The notes below the pieces were generated by a model, which worked only from the letters and a program-made list of their open reading frames with translations, had not been told where the DNA came from and did not search any database. From CAVQCX01 sp050050175 (GTDB lineage: Bacteria > Pseudomonadota > Gammaproteobacteria > Chromatiales > Chromatiaceae), in the NCBI GenBank assembly GCA_050050175.1, contig JASFUT010000029.1:1-18041 (forward strand): a stretch of 18,041 nt of DNA, read 5' to 3'. This document shows positions 13,535-18,041 of this stretch, piece by piece; within the stretch, counting starts at the first letter, position 1; every line of letters starts with the position of its first letter. A program made the translations under genes and the position numbers.

Positions 13535-14587
13535 TTACTTGTACTCCATGGGCATCAGGTCGGTCGCCGCCGTGCGGTACTGGTCACGCTCGGCGTCGGG
13601 CATGGGCACGAGGCCGCGGTCGGACAGGTAGCCCTCGGGGCCCCAGGCGCGCTCGCTGGTGAACTCGGCCAGGTACTCCTTGATGCCGGGGATCACGTCC
13701 GCGTGGGCCTTCTTCACATAGAAGAACAGGGGGCGCGAGACGGGGTAGCTGCCGTCGGCGATGTTCTCGAAGGTGGGCTCCACGCCCTCGATCTCCGATC
13801 CCTGGATCATGTCCCGGTTCTGGTCGAGGAAGCTGAAGCCGAAGATGCCCAGCGCCTTGTGGTTGGCCTCCAGCTTCTGGACGATCAGGTTGTCGTTCTC
13901 CCCGGCCTCCACGTAGGCCCCGTCCTCACGGATGGTGTGGCAGATCGCCTTGTAGCGGCCCTTGTCCTCCTTCTTGATCGCCTTGATCCAGTCGTACTCC
14001 TTGCAGCCGCCGTCCTCCATGGCCAGCTCGACGAAGGCGTCGCGGGTGCCGGAGGTGGGCGGCGGACCCAGGACCTCGATCTTGTAGTTCGGAAGGCTCG
14101 GGTCGATCTGGTTCCAGTGGGTATAGGGGTTGGCGACCAGCTTGCCGCTCTCGGGCGCGCTCGGATCGGGCACCTCCTTGGCCAGGGCCAGGAAGATGTC
14201 CCGGCGGGTCAGCTTGAACTCGGGGGCGTCCTTGGAGTTGGCCACGGCGATGCCGTCGTAGCCGATCTTGACCTCGACGATATCGGTCACGCCGTTGCCG
14301 GCGCACTTCTCGACCTCGGACTTCTTGATGCGACGGGAGGCGTTGGTGATGTCGGGGTGCTCGACGCCCACGCCCGCGCAGAACAGCTTCAGCCCACCGC
14401 CGGAGCCCGTGGACTCGATCTTCGGGGTCGGATACCTGGTCGTCTTACCGAACTGCTCGGCAACCACGGTGGCGAATGGGTAGACCGTGGACGAGCCCAC
14501 GATGCTGATGTAGTCACGCTGGGCGGCCGAGGCGGAGCCCGCCACGGCGGCCGACAATGCGGCGACGGCAAGAGCTTTGTTGAACAC
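13535..14587 (-). CDS. pstS: Periplasmic phosphate-binding protein PstS
   Basis: This 350-residue protein is the phosphate-binding component of the Pst importer. A signal peptide (residues 1-21, basic start, alanine-rich core, ASA-A cleavage) sends it to the periplasm. The ligand-binding signatures of the family are present: IVGSSTVYPFA near the mature N-terminus, ESTGSGGGLKLFCAGVG, DITNASRRIKKSEVEKC, and GPPPTSGTRDAFVELAM. The C-terminal lobe includes FGFSFLDQNRD and YPVSRPLFFYVKKAH. Two to three cysteines could form disulfides. The start is GTG at 14587, with GGAGG 7 nt upstream. It is transcribed leftward ahead of pstC. It is more like the DUF3333-associated PstS type than the E. coli protein. 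Confidence 0.95.
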   Translation of the reverse strand: MFNKALAVAALSAAVAGSASAAQRDYISIVGSSTVYPFATVVAEQFGKTTRYPTPKIESTGSGGGLKLFCAGVGVEHPDITNASRRIKKSEVEKCAGNGVTDIVEVKIGYDGIAVANSKDAPEFKLTRRDIFLALAKEVPDPSAPESGKLVANPYTHWNQIDPSLPNYKIEVLGPPPTSGTRDAFVELAMEDGGCKEYDWIKAIKKEDKGRYKAICHTIREDGAYVEAGENDNLIVQKLEANHKALGIFGFSFLDQNRDMIQGSEIEGVEPTFENIADGSYPVSRPLFFYVKKAHADVIPGIKEYLAEFTSERAWGPEGYLSDRGLVPMPDAERDQYRTAATDLMPMEYK

Positions 14588-14695
14588 GAGGACCTCCGCA
14601 AGGGGGTGTTGGATAAGTCCGGCGTATTCTGCGCTCCCAATGTTTAATAAATATTTCAGGCTATTCGGAATCTTGGGGACGCCCGCCCCGGCCCC
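14588..14695 (-). promoter_or_regulatory. pstS upstream control region
   Basis: This gap between the small exported-protein gene and pstS holds an AT-rich block at 14642-14660 that stands out from its surroundings. On the minus strand it reads CTGAAATATTTATTAAAC, which resembles the Pho-box half-site pair only weakly (the first CTG and several A/T positions match). A PhoB-type promoter would be expected here for a pst operon. No good -10 hexamer is obvious. The strong GGAGG of pstS lies at the left end. Confidence 0.35.
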
Positions 14696-15052
14696 TCATC
14701 TCAGCACGCTCAGCGCGCGGATCAGGTCCGCGGCGGCGTTGAAGAAGTCCGCGGCCGGTCGCTCCTCGCACTGAACGGCAATGCGGTCCATGGCCACGTC
14801 GAGCTCCAGGCCCCGGATCACGTCCTCCCCCGTCGCCAGGGACAGCCCGGATACGAAGCCGCCGAGCCAGTCGCGGAACCCCAGGTACTCCGCCGCACCC
14901 GGGTCCTGCGGGGCATCGCGCTTCGCGTAGGCCTGGAGATAGTCGGTGCAGGGATGCGCGCCCATCCCCCACAGCACAGGCCGGTCCGCGGCCGTGGCCC
15001 CGGTAGAGACGACGAGCACAGCCAGCGCGACGAAAAGACGAAACAGACGCAT
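14696..15052 (-). CDS. Small exported protein upstream of pstS
   Basis: I do not recognise this 118-residue protein with certainty. Residues 1-21 are a clear signal peptide (MRLFRLFVALAVLVVS, then ATA-A). The mature part of about 97 residues has two cysteines, Cys35 and Cys95, likely disulfide-bonded. Its helical core YLGFRDWLGGFVSGLSLATG is followed by DVIRGLELDVAMDRIAVQC and ADFFNAAADLI. This helix-rich, two-cysteine pattern recalls HdeA-like and Rap1a/Tai-type small periplasmic proteins, but the resemblance is loose. The ATG at 15052 has a GGGGGT/AGGA stretch upstream. It lies 108 nt ahead of pstS on the same strand, so it may be co-regulated with phosphate uptake. That link rests on position only. 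Confidence 0.78.
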   Translation of the reverse strand: MRLFRLFVALAVLVVSTGATAADRPVLWGMGAHPCTDYLQAYAKRDAPQDPGAAEYLGFRDWLGGFVSGLSLATGEDVIRGLELDVAMDRIAVQCEERPAADFFNAAADLIRALSVLR

Positions 15053-15090
15053 TCCTGATCACCCCCTGTGCCAGCCGCGCCCCGGGGACG

Positions 15091-15134
15091 CGGGCGTCGG
15101 GTCGACGCCCGGACGGGCTCCGGCTTCGAGCCCG
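15091..15134 (-). repeat. Tandem hairpins in leader of exported gene
   Basis: Two perfect stems lie side by side. CGGGCGTC/GACGCCCG (15091-15098 and 15104-15111) has 8 bp with a 5-nt loop. CGGGCTC/GAGCCCG (15114-15120 and 15128-15134) has 7 bp with a 7-nt loop. They end about 40 nt upstream of the ATG at 15052. They could be leader RNA structure or the terminator of the sigma/receiver operon, whose transcription runs the same way, but no T-tract follows. Confidence 0.45.
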
Positions 15135-15470
15135 GGCATTATCCAGCGCGGCGCCCCGCCGGACAACGGCGCCCGACCGAAGACCCCTCCTCCTGCGGCC
15201 CGCTGGTGGGGGACGGACGCCTGAAACAGGGCCGCCGCCACCCGGTGCGGCGCCCCGGGGCCCGCTCTGTTCGGTAATCCCGCCCCTCTCGGATAGGGCC
15301 GGCAGGAGGGGGATCAGCACCGCAGCTCGGGCCTTGCGGGGGTCAGACGCATCTTCGCGTCCGCCCCTGCCCGCCCGGTAGACAGGGCGGAGCCACCGCT
15401 CAGTTTACTGCCTTGATGAACGAGGACGACGGGTGCCGCGCTCCGAGGCGACACACCGGGCTTGGCGGGC

Positions 15471-15500
15471 GCCGGCCGTTGCCGGCATCCGCCGGCCGGC
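15471..15500 (-). terminator. GC palindrome after receiver gene
   Basis: GCCGGCCG (15471-15478) and CGGCCGGC (15493-15500) are perfect 8-bp inverted arms. The loop contains another GCCGGC. It begins 3 nt beyond the receiver-gene stop, a transcript-end position, but has no T-tract. It is therefore a hairpin of possible terminator or mRNA-stabilising role. Confidence 0.4.
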
Positions 15501-15503
15501 AGG

Positions 15504-15875
15504 TCAGGCGGACGCGTCGGAGAGCGCCGCCTCGAAGGAGCGGTGCAGCCGGTCCGCCCGGATGGGCTTGGCCACAAAGGCATAGGCGCCCTTGCGGATC
15601 GCCAGCGCCACCTTGTCCGGCGTGGGCACCCCGCTGCAGAGCAGCACCGTGAGTCCGGGCTGCACGGCGCGCAGACGGTCCATCAGCCCGATGCCGTCCC
15701 CGTCCGGGAGATGGTAATCCAGCAACGCGGCGTCGAAGGTCTCGGTGGCGGCCAGCTCCAGGGCCTCCCGGCAGTCTCCCGCGCCCGCCACCCGGTAGCC
15801 CAGATCCTCCAGCTCCCAGGTCAGCATCTGGCGCAGACCGGCCTCGTCCTCGACGATCAGCAGCCGCCGGGCCAT
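15504..15875 (-). CDS. Stand-alone response-regulator receiver domain
   Basis: This 123-residue protein is a single CheY-like receiver domain with no output domain. The key residues are present: the acidic pocket Glu9/Asp10 in LLIVEDE, the phosphorylation site Asp53 in LLDYHLPDGDG, Ser81 in LLCSGVP, and Lys103 in VAKPIR. Such proteins act by binding partners when phosphorylated. The ATG at 15875 begins the first strand; the Shine-Dalgarno site is weak. It lies 26 nt after the ECF sigma gene and is surely in the same operon. A receiver is an unusual partner for an ECF sigma factor, outside PhyR-type systems where the receiver carries a sigma-like domain. No histidine kinase is in the window. 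Confidence 0.93.
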   Translation of the reverse strand: MARRLLIVEDEAGLRQMLTWELEDLGYRVAGAGDCREALELAATETFDAALLDYHLPDGDGIGLMDRLRAVQPGLTVLLCSGVPTPDKVALAIRKGAYAFVAKPIRADRLHRSFEAALSDASA

Positions 15876-15901
15876 GAGCAGACCCCACCAGGGGCCGCGT
15901 C

Positions 15902-16441
15902 TCACGCGTCCCCTCCCTCCAGCGCCTCGCGCAGCTTCTGTCGCGCACGGAACAGCCGCGTGCCGACGCCGGCGGAGGACAACCCCAGCTGCTCGGCGAT
16001 CTCCTTCTGGCTGAAGCCCTGGATCACCTGCATCAGCAACGGCTCGCGGTACTTCTCCGGAAGCTCGTGGATGGCCCGGCGCAGCACGAAGGCCTCGGTG
16101 GAGGTGTCGTAGTCCTGCCGGGTCGAGCCGATGCGCTCCATCGGGACGTCGCTCTCGAGGGGGCGGATCCGCTCGAAACGGCGCGCGTTCTCCCGCCTGA
16201 CGATGGTCAGCAGCCAGCTCTTGGCCGCGCCGCTGTCCTGGAGCTGCTTGCGCGACTTCCAGGCCCTCAGGAACGTCTCCTGCACCAGATCCTCCGCCAC
16301 CTGGCGGTCCCCCGCCAGCCAGTAGGCGTAGCGGAAGAGGTCCTTGGAGAACCGCTCCACCAGGCTTTCGAAGCTGCCGGCGGCAGTCTCCCGGCGCGGG
16401 GTGCGGGCGACGAGGTCGCTGGCGACGGTGATCGTGGTCAT
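15902..16441 (-). CDS. ECF-type sigma-70 factor
   Basis: This 179-residue protein is an extracytoplasmic-function sigma factor, which redirects RNA polymerase to a small set of promoters. Region 2 lies at about residues 26-90: LVERFSKDLFRYAYWLAGD, then AEDLVQETFLRAWK (the -10 recognition and core-binding part), and SWLLTIVRRENARR. Region 4 is at about 119-172: the block LPEKYREPLLMQVIQG and the helix-turn-helix segment SQKEIAEQLGLSSAGVGTRLFRARQKL, which reads the -35 element. There is no region 3. The ATG at 16441 is chosen because GAGGAG lies 8 nt upstream and the fold starts soon after; an ATG at 16480 would add 13 residues. No zinc-finger anti-sigma gene follows. The upstream region carries a palindrome array. 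Confidence 0.95.
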   Translation of the reverse strand: MTTITVASDLVARTPRRETAAGSFESLVERFSKDLFRYAYWLAGDRQVAEDLVQETFLRAWKSRKQLQDSGAAKSWLLTIVRRENARRFERIRPLESDVPMERIGSTRQDYDTSTEAFVLRRAIHELPEKYREPLLMQVIQGFSQKEIAEQLGLSSAGVGTRLFRARQKLREALEGGDA

Positions 16442-16554
16442 GGTCTGTCTCCTCGGCAACAGCATCGACTGCTTGACCAAGGGATTGCAGACCTCGTGCC
16501 AACATATAACTGTTTGTTTTTTATTGACTTGTAAAGATGAGCAGATCGGAGAAT

Positions 16555-16580
16555 GGAACGTTTCGTTACAACGGATCGTT
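16555..16580 (+). promoter_or_regulatory. GGAAC-N17-CGTT promoter-like pair
   Basis: GGAAC at 16555-16559 and CGTT at 16577-16580, with 17 nt between, match the general GGAAC/CGTT form of ECF-type promoters, including that of EcfG-type general stress sigma factors in alphaproteobacteria. It reads rightward toward the 35-residue membrane protein, with the expected start near 16587 and a leader of about 138 nt. The same bases form parts of the palindrome array, so the match could be incidental. Whether the neighbouring sigma factor uses it is inference. Confidence 0.35.
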
Positions 16581-16598
16581 ACACCACAACGAGACGTT
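16557..16598. promoter_or_regulatory. Three AACG-N3-CGTT palindromes
   Basis: Three perfect palindromes of the same form occur at 16557-16567 (AACGTTTCGTT), 16570-16580 (AACGGATCGTT) and 16588-16598 (AACGAGACGTT). A further AACG half-site lies at 16600-16603. The spacers are 2, 7 and 1 nt. The array sits near the middle of the region between the divergent sigma gene and the small membrane gene, so a dimeric DNA-binding protein could control both directions from it. The regulator is unknown; the linked receiver has no DNA-binding domain. Confidence 0.65.
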
Positions 16599-16659
16599 CA
16601 ACGACTGCGCCGAAGGTCCCGGCGGCCAGGGATCACCGGCCCTCATAAAAAAAATCTAT

Positions 16660-16688
16660 TTGCCTCCCCGGGGGCAAGTTACTATATA
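16660..16688 (+). promoter_or_regulatory. Sigma70-like promoter of small membrane gene
   Basis: TTGCCT (16660-16665) and TATATA (16683-16688) are spaced by 17 nt, a good housekeeping promoter for the gene at 16725. An A8 run lies just upstream at 16647-16654. The sequence from the -35 box across the spacer is an imperfect inverted repeat (TTGCC...GGCAA, 16660-16677), which could be an operator. Read leftward, the same stem precedes a T8 run and could instead act as a weak terminator for transcripts coming from the right. Confidence 0.5.
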
Positions 16689-16700
16689 AGTAACTACTTA
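16687..16700. promoter_or_regulatory. Palindrome TAAGTA-AC-TACTTA at start region
   Basis: Perfect 6-bp arms separated by 2 nt overlap the end of the -10 box and the expected transcription start of the small membrane gene. This is a classic position for a repressor site. The palindrome is AT-rich, which makes chance symmetry easier; no regulator can be named. Confidence 0.4.
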
Positions 16701-16724
16701 AATTCTAATTCTAGGGGCTCACCC

Positions 16725-16832
16725 ATGATCATCGACAACCTGACTCTCGTCTCGCTCCTGATCGCCGCGGGCGTCTCGGGCTTTCTGATCTCCAGTGTGG
16801 TCAGGCGGCGCAAGGGCCGCGGCCAGCGCTGA
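16725..16832 (+). CDS. 35-residue single-span membrane protein
   Basis: This very small protein is predicted to be a membrane peptide. Residues 5-25 (LTLVSLLIAAGVSGFLISSVV) form one hydrophobic span. It is followed by a strongly basic tail, RRRKGRGQR, expected on the cytoplasmic side. There is no recognised family. The reading frame is supported by a sigma70-like promoter at a sensible distance, codon use with GC-rich third positions, and a GC hairpin directly after the stop. The only upstream Shine-Dalgarno candidate is AGGGG, 9 nt before the ATG. The frame stays open far upstream, but those residues look non-coding. It is divergent from the ECF sigma gene. It could be a small modulator of a membrane complex, but this is a guess. 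It could also prove non-coding. Confidence 0.55.
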   Translation: MIIDNLTLVSLLIAAGVSGFLISSVVRRRKGRGQR

Positions 16833-16852
16833 CCGGCCGCGGCGCCGGCCGG
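16833..16852 (+). terminator. Hairpin directly after small membrane gene
   Basis: CCGGCCG (16833-16839) and CGGCCGG (16846-16852) form a perfect 7-bp stem with a 6-nt loop starting on the first base after the TGA. It lacks a T-tract. It lies between the convergent small gene and the acetyltransferase gene and may serve as a transcript-end structure for either. Confidence 0.4.
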
Positions 16853-16900
16853 GCGCGGCGGCCGCCAGGCGGAAGATCGACCTGTGCCGGCCCGTGATGG

Positions 16901-17461
16901 TCAGCCCGGGCCGGACCGGGCGGGACCCGAGCCGATGGCCACAAACCGCTTGAGCCTCTGCCTGTTCGGCGCGCTCCAGAGCGGGGCCGCCGGGTCGGCG
17001 GGTCGCTTCAGCTCCCGGGTGCCGTCGGCGTTCTCGTTCAGGACGACGAACCCCCGGCTCTGGAGCAGCCGGAGCATGGCCGCGGAGGCCGGATAGCAGC
17101 GGACGTACACGTCGACGCCCGACAGGGCTTCCAGCGCGGCGTCCAGCATGCGCCCGCCCTCGCCCTGCCCGCGCAGCTCCGGCCGGACGAGCACGAGCCA
17201 GAGCTCGTTTCCCGCGCCGGGGAGGATCTCGGAGTTGACCAGCCAGCCCGCCACCCGCTCGCCGCGACGCCAGGCGAGCAGCTGGGCGCGCAGGGGCTCG
17301 TCGGTCCGCCGGCCCTCGCGGAGGATCGCCTCCAGGTTCCGGCGCATGCGCTTGGCCTGCACAGGCCCCTTCAGTCGGGGCTCGAAGTGGCCCCGGCGCG
17401 CCTCCGCCAGCAGGAGGCGGTGCAGGGGCTCCAGTTGGCGGAGATCGGCCTCAGAGAACAT
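16901..17461 (-). CDS. GNAT family N-acetyltransferase
   Basis: This 186-residue protein has the GNAT fold, which moves an acetyl group from acetyl-CoA to an amine. The acetyl-CoA loop (Q/R)XXGX(G/A) appears as RGQGEG (residues 97-102), following the strand LWLVLVRPEL and preceding the helix GGRMLDAALEAL, the usual motif A. Motif B is represented by VDVYVRCYPASAAMLRLLQSRGFVVL (116-141), with the typical ...LLQSRGF ending. The substrate cannot be read. Residues 1-60 form a charged helical region, and the last 30 residues are a basic tail outside the fold. The ATG at 17461 has a weak Shine-Dalgarno site. It lies 39 nt after the membrane-protein gene, probably in one operon. Confidence 0.88.
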   Translation of the reverse strand: MFSEADLRQLEPLHRLLLAEARRGHFEPRLKGPVQAKRMRRNLEAILREGRRTDEPLRAQLLAWRRGERVAGWLVNSEILPGAGNELWLVLVRPELRGQGEGGRMLDAALEALSGVDVYVRCYPASAAMLRLLQSRGFVVLNENADGTRELKRPADPAAPLWSAPNRQRLKRFVAIGSGPARSGPG

Positions 17462-17500
17462 GGACCGGCGTCGGCCCGGCGGACCAGCTCGAGGCCCGGC

Positions 17501-17905
17501 TCACACGAAGACCAGGCCCAGCAGGTCGCCAAAACCCCATACCAGGGTGCCGGCCACCAGCATGTAGAAGCCGTGTCCCTCGATCGCCCACTTCTCCTCC
17601 TCCCTCGAGCGCGAGCGGATCAGCTCCCGGATGCTGTTCTTGTCCGCCCAGTCGTGGTCCGTGCGCACGGGGGTCTCCAGGCGATACATCCGCCGCTCCA
17701 GACGCTCCTCCCCCCTGCGGCGATGCTCCTGCAGGCGCCGCCCGTGCTCGAATATCTCGTGGGAGGTGAGCACGATGCCGATGGCGACCACCGCCGAGCC
17801 CGAGCGCGACACCCAGGTCCAGTCGCCGGACCTGAGGCTCGCAAACGCCCCCGCCGCCAGGGCGAGGATGGCGAGTGCGTAGCTCTGGGCGGTGCGGAGG
17901 GACAC
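17501..17905 (-). CDS. Three-span membrane protein of unknown function
   Basis: I do not recognise this 134-residue protein. Hydrophobic segments at about 5-24 and 33-50 form an N-terminal hairpin. A charged cytoplasmic region follows (51-108), rich in arginine and glutamate and probably helical (RRLQEHRRRGEERLERRMYRLE and KNSIRELIRSRSREEEKW). A third span at about 112-132 ends the protein (FYMLVAGTLVWGFGDLLGLV). The start is GTG at 17905, chosen because the first span follows at once; the Shine-Dalgarno site is weak and the next ATG would remove both N-terminal spans. It is likely co-transcribed with the acetyltransferase gene 39 nt downstream. The function is unknown. Confidence 0.75.
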   Translation of the reverse strand: MSLRTAQSYALAILALAAGAFASLRSGDWTWVSRSGSAVVAIGIVLTSHEIFEHGRRLQEHRRRGEERLERRMYRLETPVRTDHDWADKNSIRELIRSRSREEEKWAIEGHGFYMLVAGTLVWGFGDLLGLVFV

Positions 17906-18041
17906 GGCGGGCAGTGCGGCAGCCAGGTGGGGAAGTACCCGTTATTGCCGGCAGGATAACGCAGGTCGCACCGCAGGGGTAATCCTCCGCCGGGAGGCGG
18001 AGCCGGCCGCGGCTGCCGCCCGATTCAGAGCGTGAGATCGC
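17906..18041. other. Right-edge non-coding stretch
   Basis: No gene is seen in these 136 bp. They presumably hold the promoter of the leftward membrane-protein gene. Two symmetric elements are visible. GTTAT...ATAAC (17941-17960) encloses the palindrome TGCCGGCA. A hairpin CTCCGCC-GGGA-GGCGGAG lies at 17985-18002. Neither can be assigned a role. Confidence 0.45.

Larger units (their letters stand above)
15053..15503. other. Non-coding stretch with several hairpins
   Basis: No gene is supported in these 451 bp; overlapping open frames are compositional artefacts. The stretch contains two tandem hairpins (15091-15134) in the presumed leader of the small exported-protein gene. It also has a short GACGC/GCGTC stem (15346-15361) and a GC palindrome cluster (15471-15500) just beyond the receiver-gene stop. 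No promoter is clear. Confidence 0.5.

Noticed and set aside
14661..15320. 219-residue minus-strand open frame overlapping the small exported protein
   Set aside because: It is another frame of that region; the 118-residue frame has a clear signal peptide and a coherent core.
16517..16550. TTGACT at 16524 as a plus-strand sigma70 promoter
   Set aside because: No -10-like hexamer lies 16-18 nt downstream; the better promoter for the small gene is at 16660-16688.
16344..16724. Upstream extension of the 35-residue membrane protein frame
   Set aside because: It would run opposite the sigma gene and through the AT-rich control region, and its residues show no domain.
1..18041. CRISPR arrays, tRNA or rRNA genes, transposases or phage genes
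   Set aside because: No regularly spaced direct repeats, cloverleaf-like sequences or recombinase motifs were seen in a manual reading.

Overview
The window is GC-rich throughout, with short intergenic gaps and long spurious open frames opposite most genes. A lipid A-type acyltransferase, a PstSCAB-PhoU cassette with enlarged permeases, RmuC, MtaB and an E. coli-type exonuclease III suggest a high-GC gammaproteobacterium, perhaps of the Chromatiales/Ectothiorhodospiraceae kind. This assignment is inferred from gene content and style only. I saw no rRNA, tRNA, CRISPR array, insertion sequence or phage gene.

Positions 1-8700 hold chromosomal housekeeping and accessory genes. A leftward LpxL/HtrB-family acyltransferase (234-1154) diverges from a rightward pair, a single-domain rhodanese (1228-1656) and a SnoaL/NTF2-like protein (1746-2180). 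These converge on a leftward basic protein with an RRM-like N-terminus (2208-2648), which follows leftward rmuC (2710-4239). mtaB, for a tRNA ms2t6A37 methylthiotransferase, diverges rightward (4417-5694) and converges on an unrecognised exported protein (5813-6358). A compact leftward operon follows: xthA (7885-8700), an unrecognised 125-residue gene (7501-7878) and a Mut7-C-type predicted nuclease (6690-7451).

Positions 9035-15052 hold the high-affinity phosphate uptake locus, read leftward in the order small exported protein, pstS, pstC, pstA, pstB, phoU. Both permeases are long-form versions with large extra N-terminal regions. pstC and pstA overlap by 8 nt. A 13-bp hairpin between pstS and pstC can act as a terminator or attenuator, giving more PstS than permease. 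No phoB/phoR lies in the window.

Positions 15504-18041 hold a small regulatory locus. A leftward ECF sigma factor (15902-16441) is followed by a stand-alone receiver domain (15504-15875), with no adjacent anti-sigma gene. The opposite side of the intergenic region encodes a 35-residue single-span membrane protein (16725-16832). The AT-rich region between them carries three copies of the palindrome AACG-N3-CGTT, an overlapping GGAAC-N17-CGTT promoter-like pair, and a sigma70-like promoter with two further inverted repeats. This is the most unusual part of the window. A GNAT acetyltransferase and a three-span membrane protein close the right edge, both leftward.

Short heptamer tandem repeats occur at 120-139, 5683-5697 and 6686-6710. 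The last two contain the stop codons of mtaB and the Mut7-C gene.
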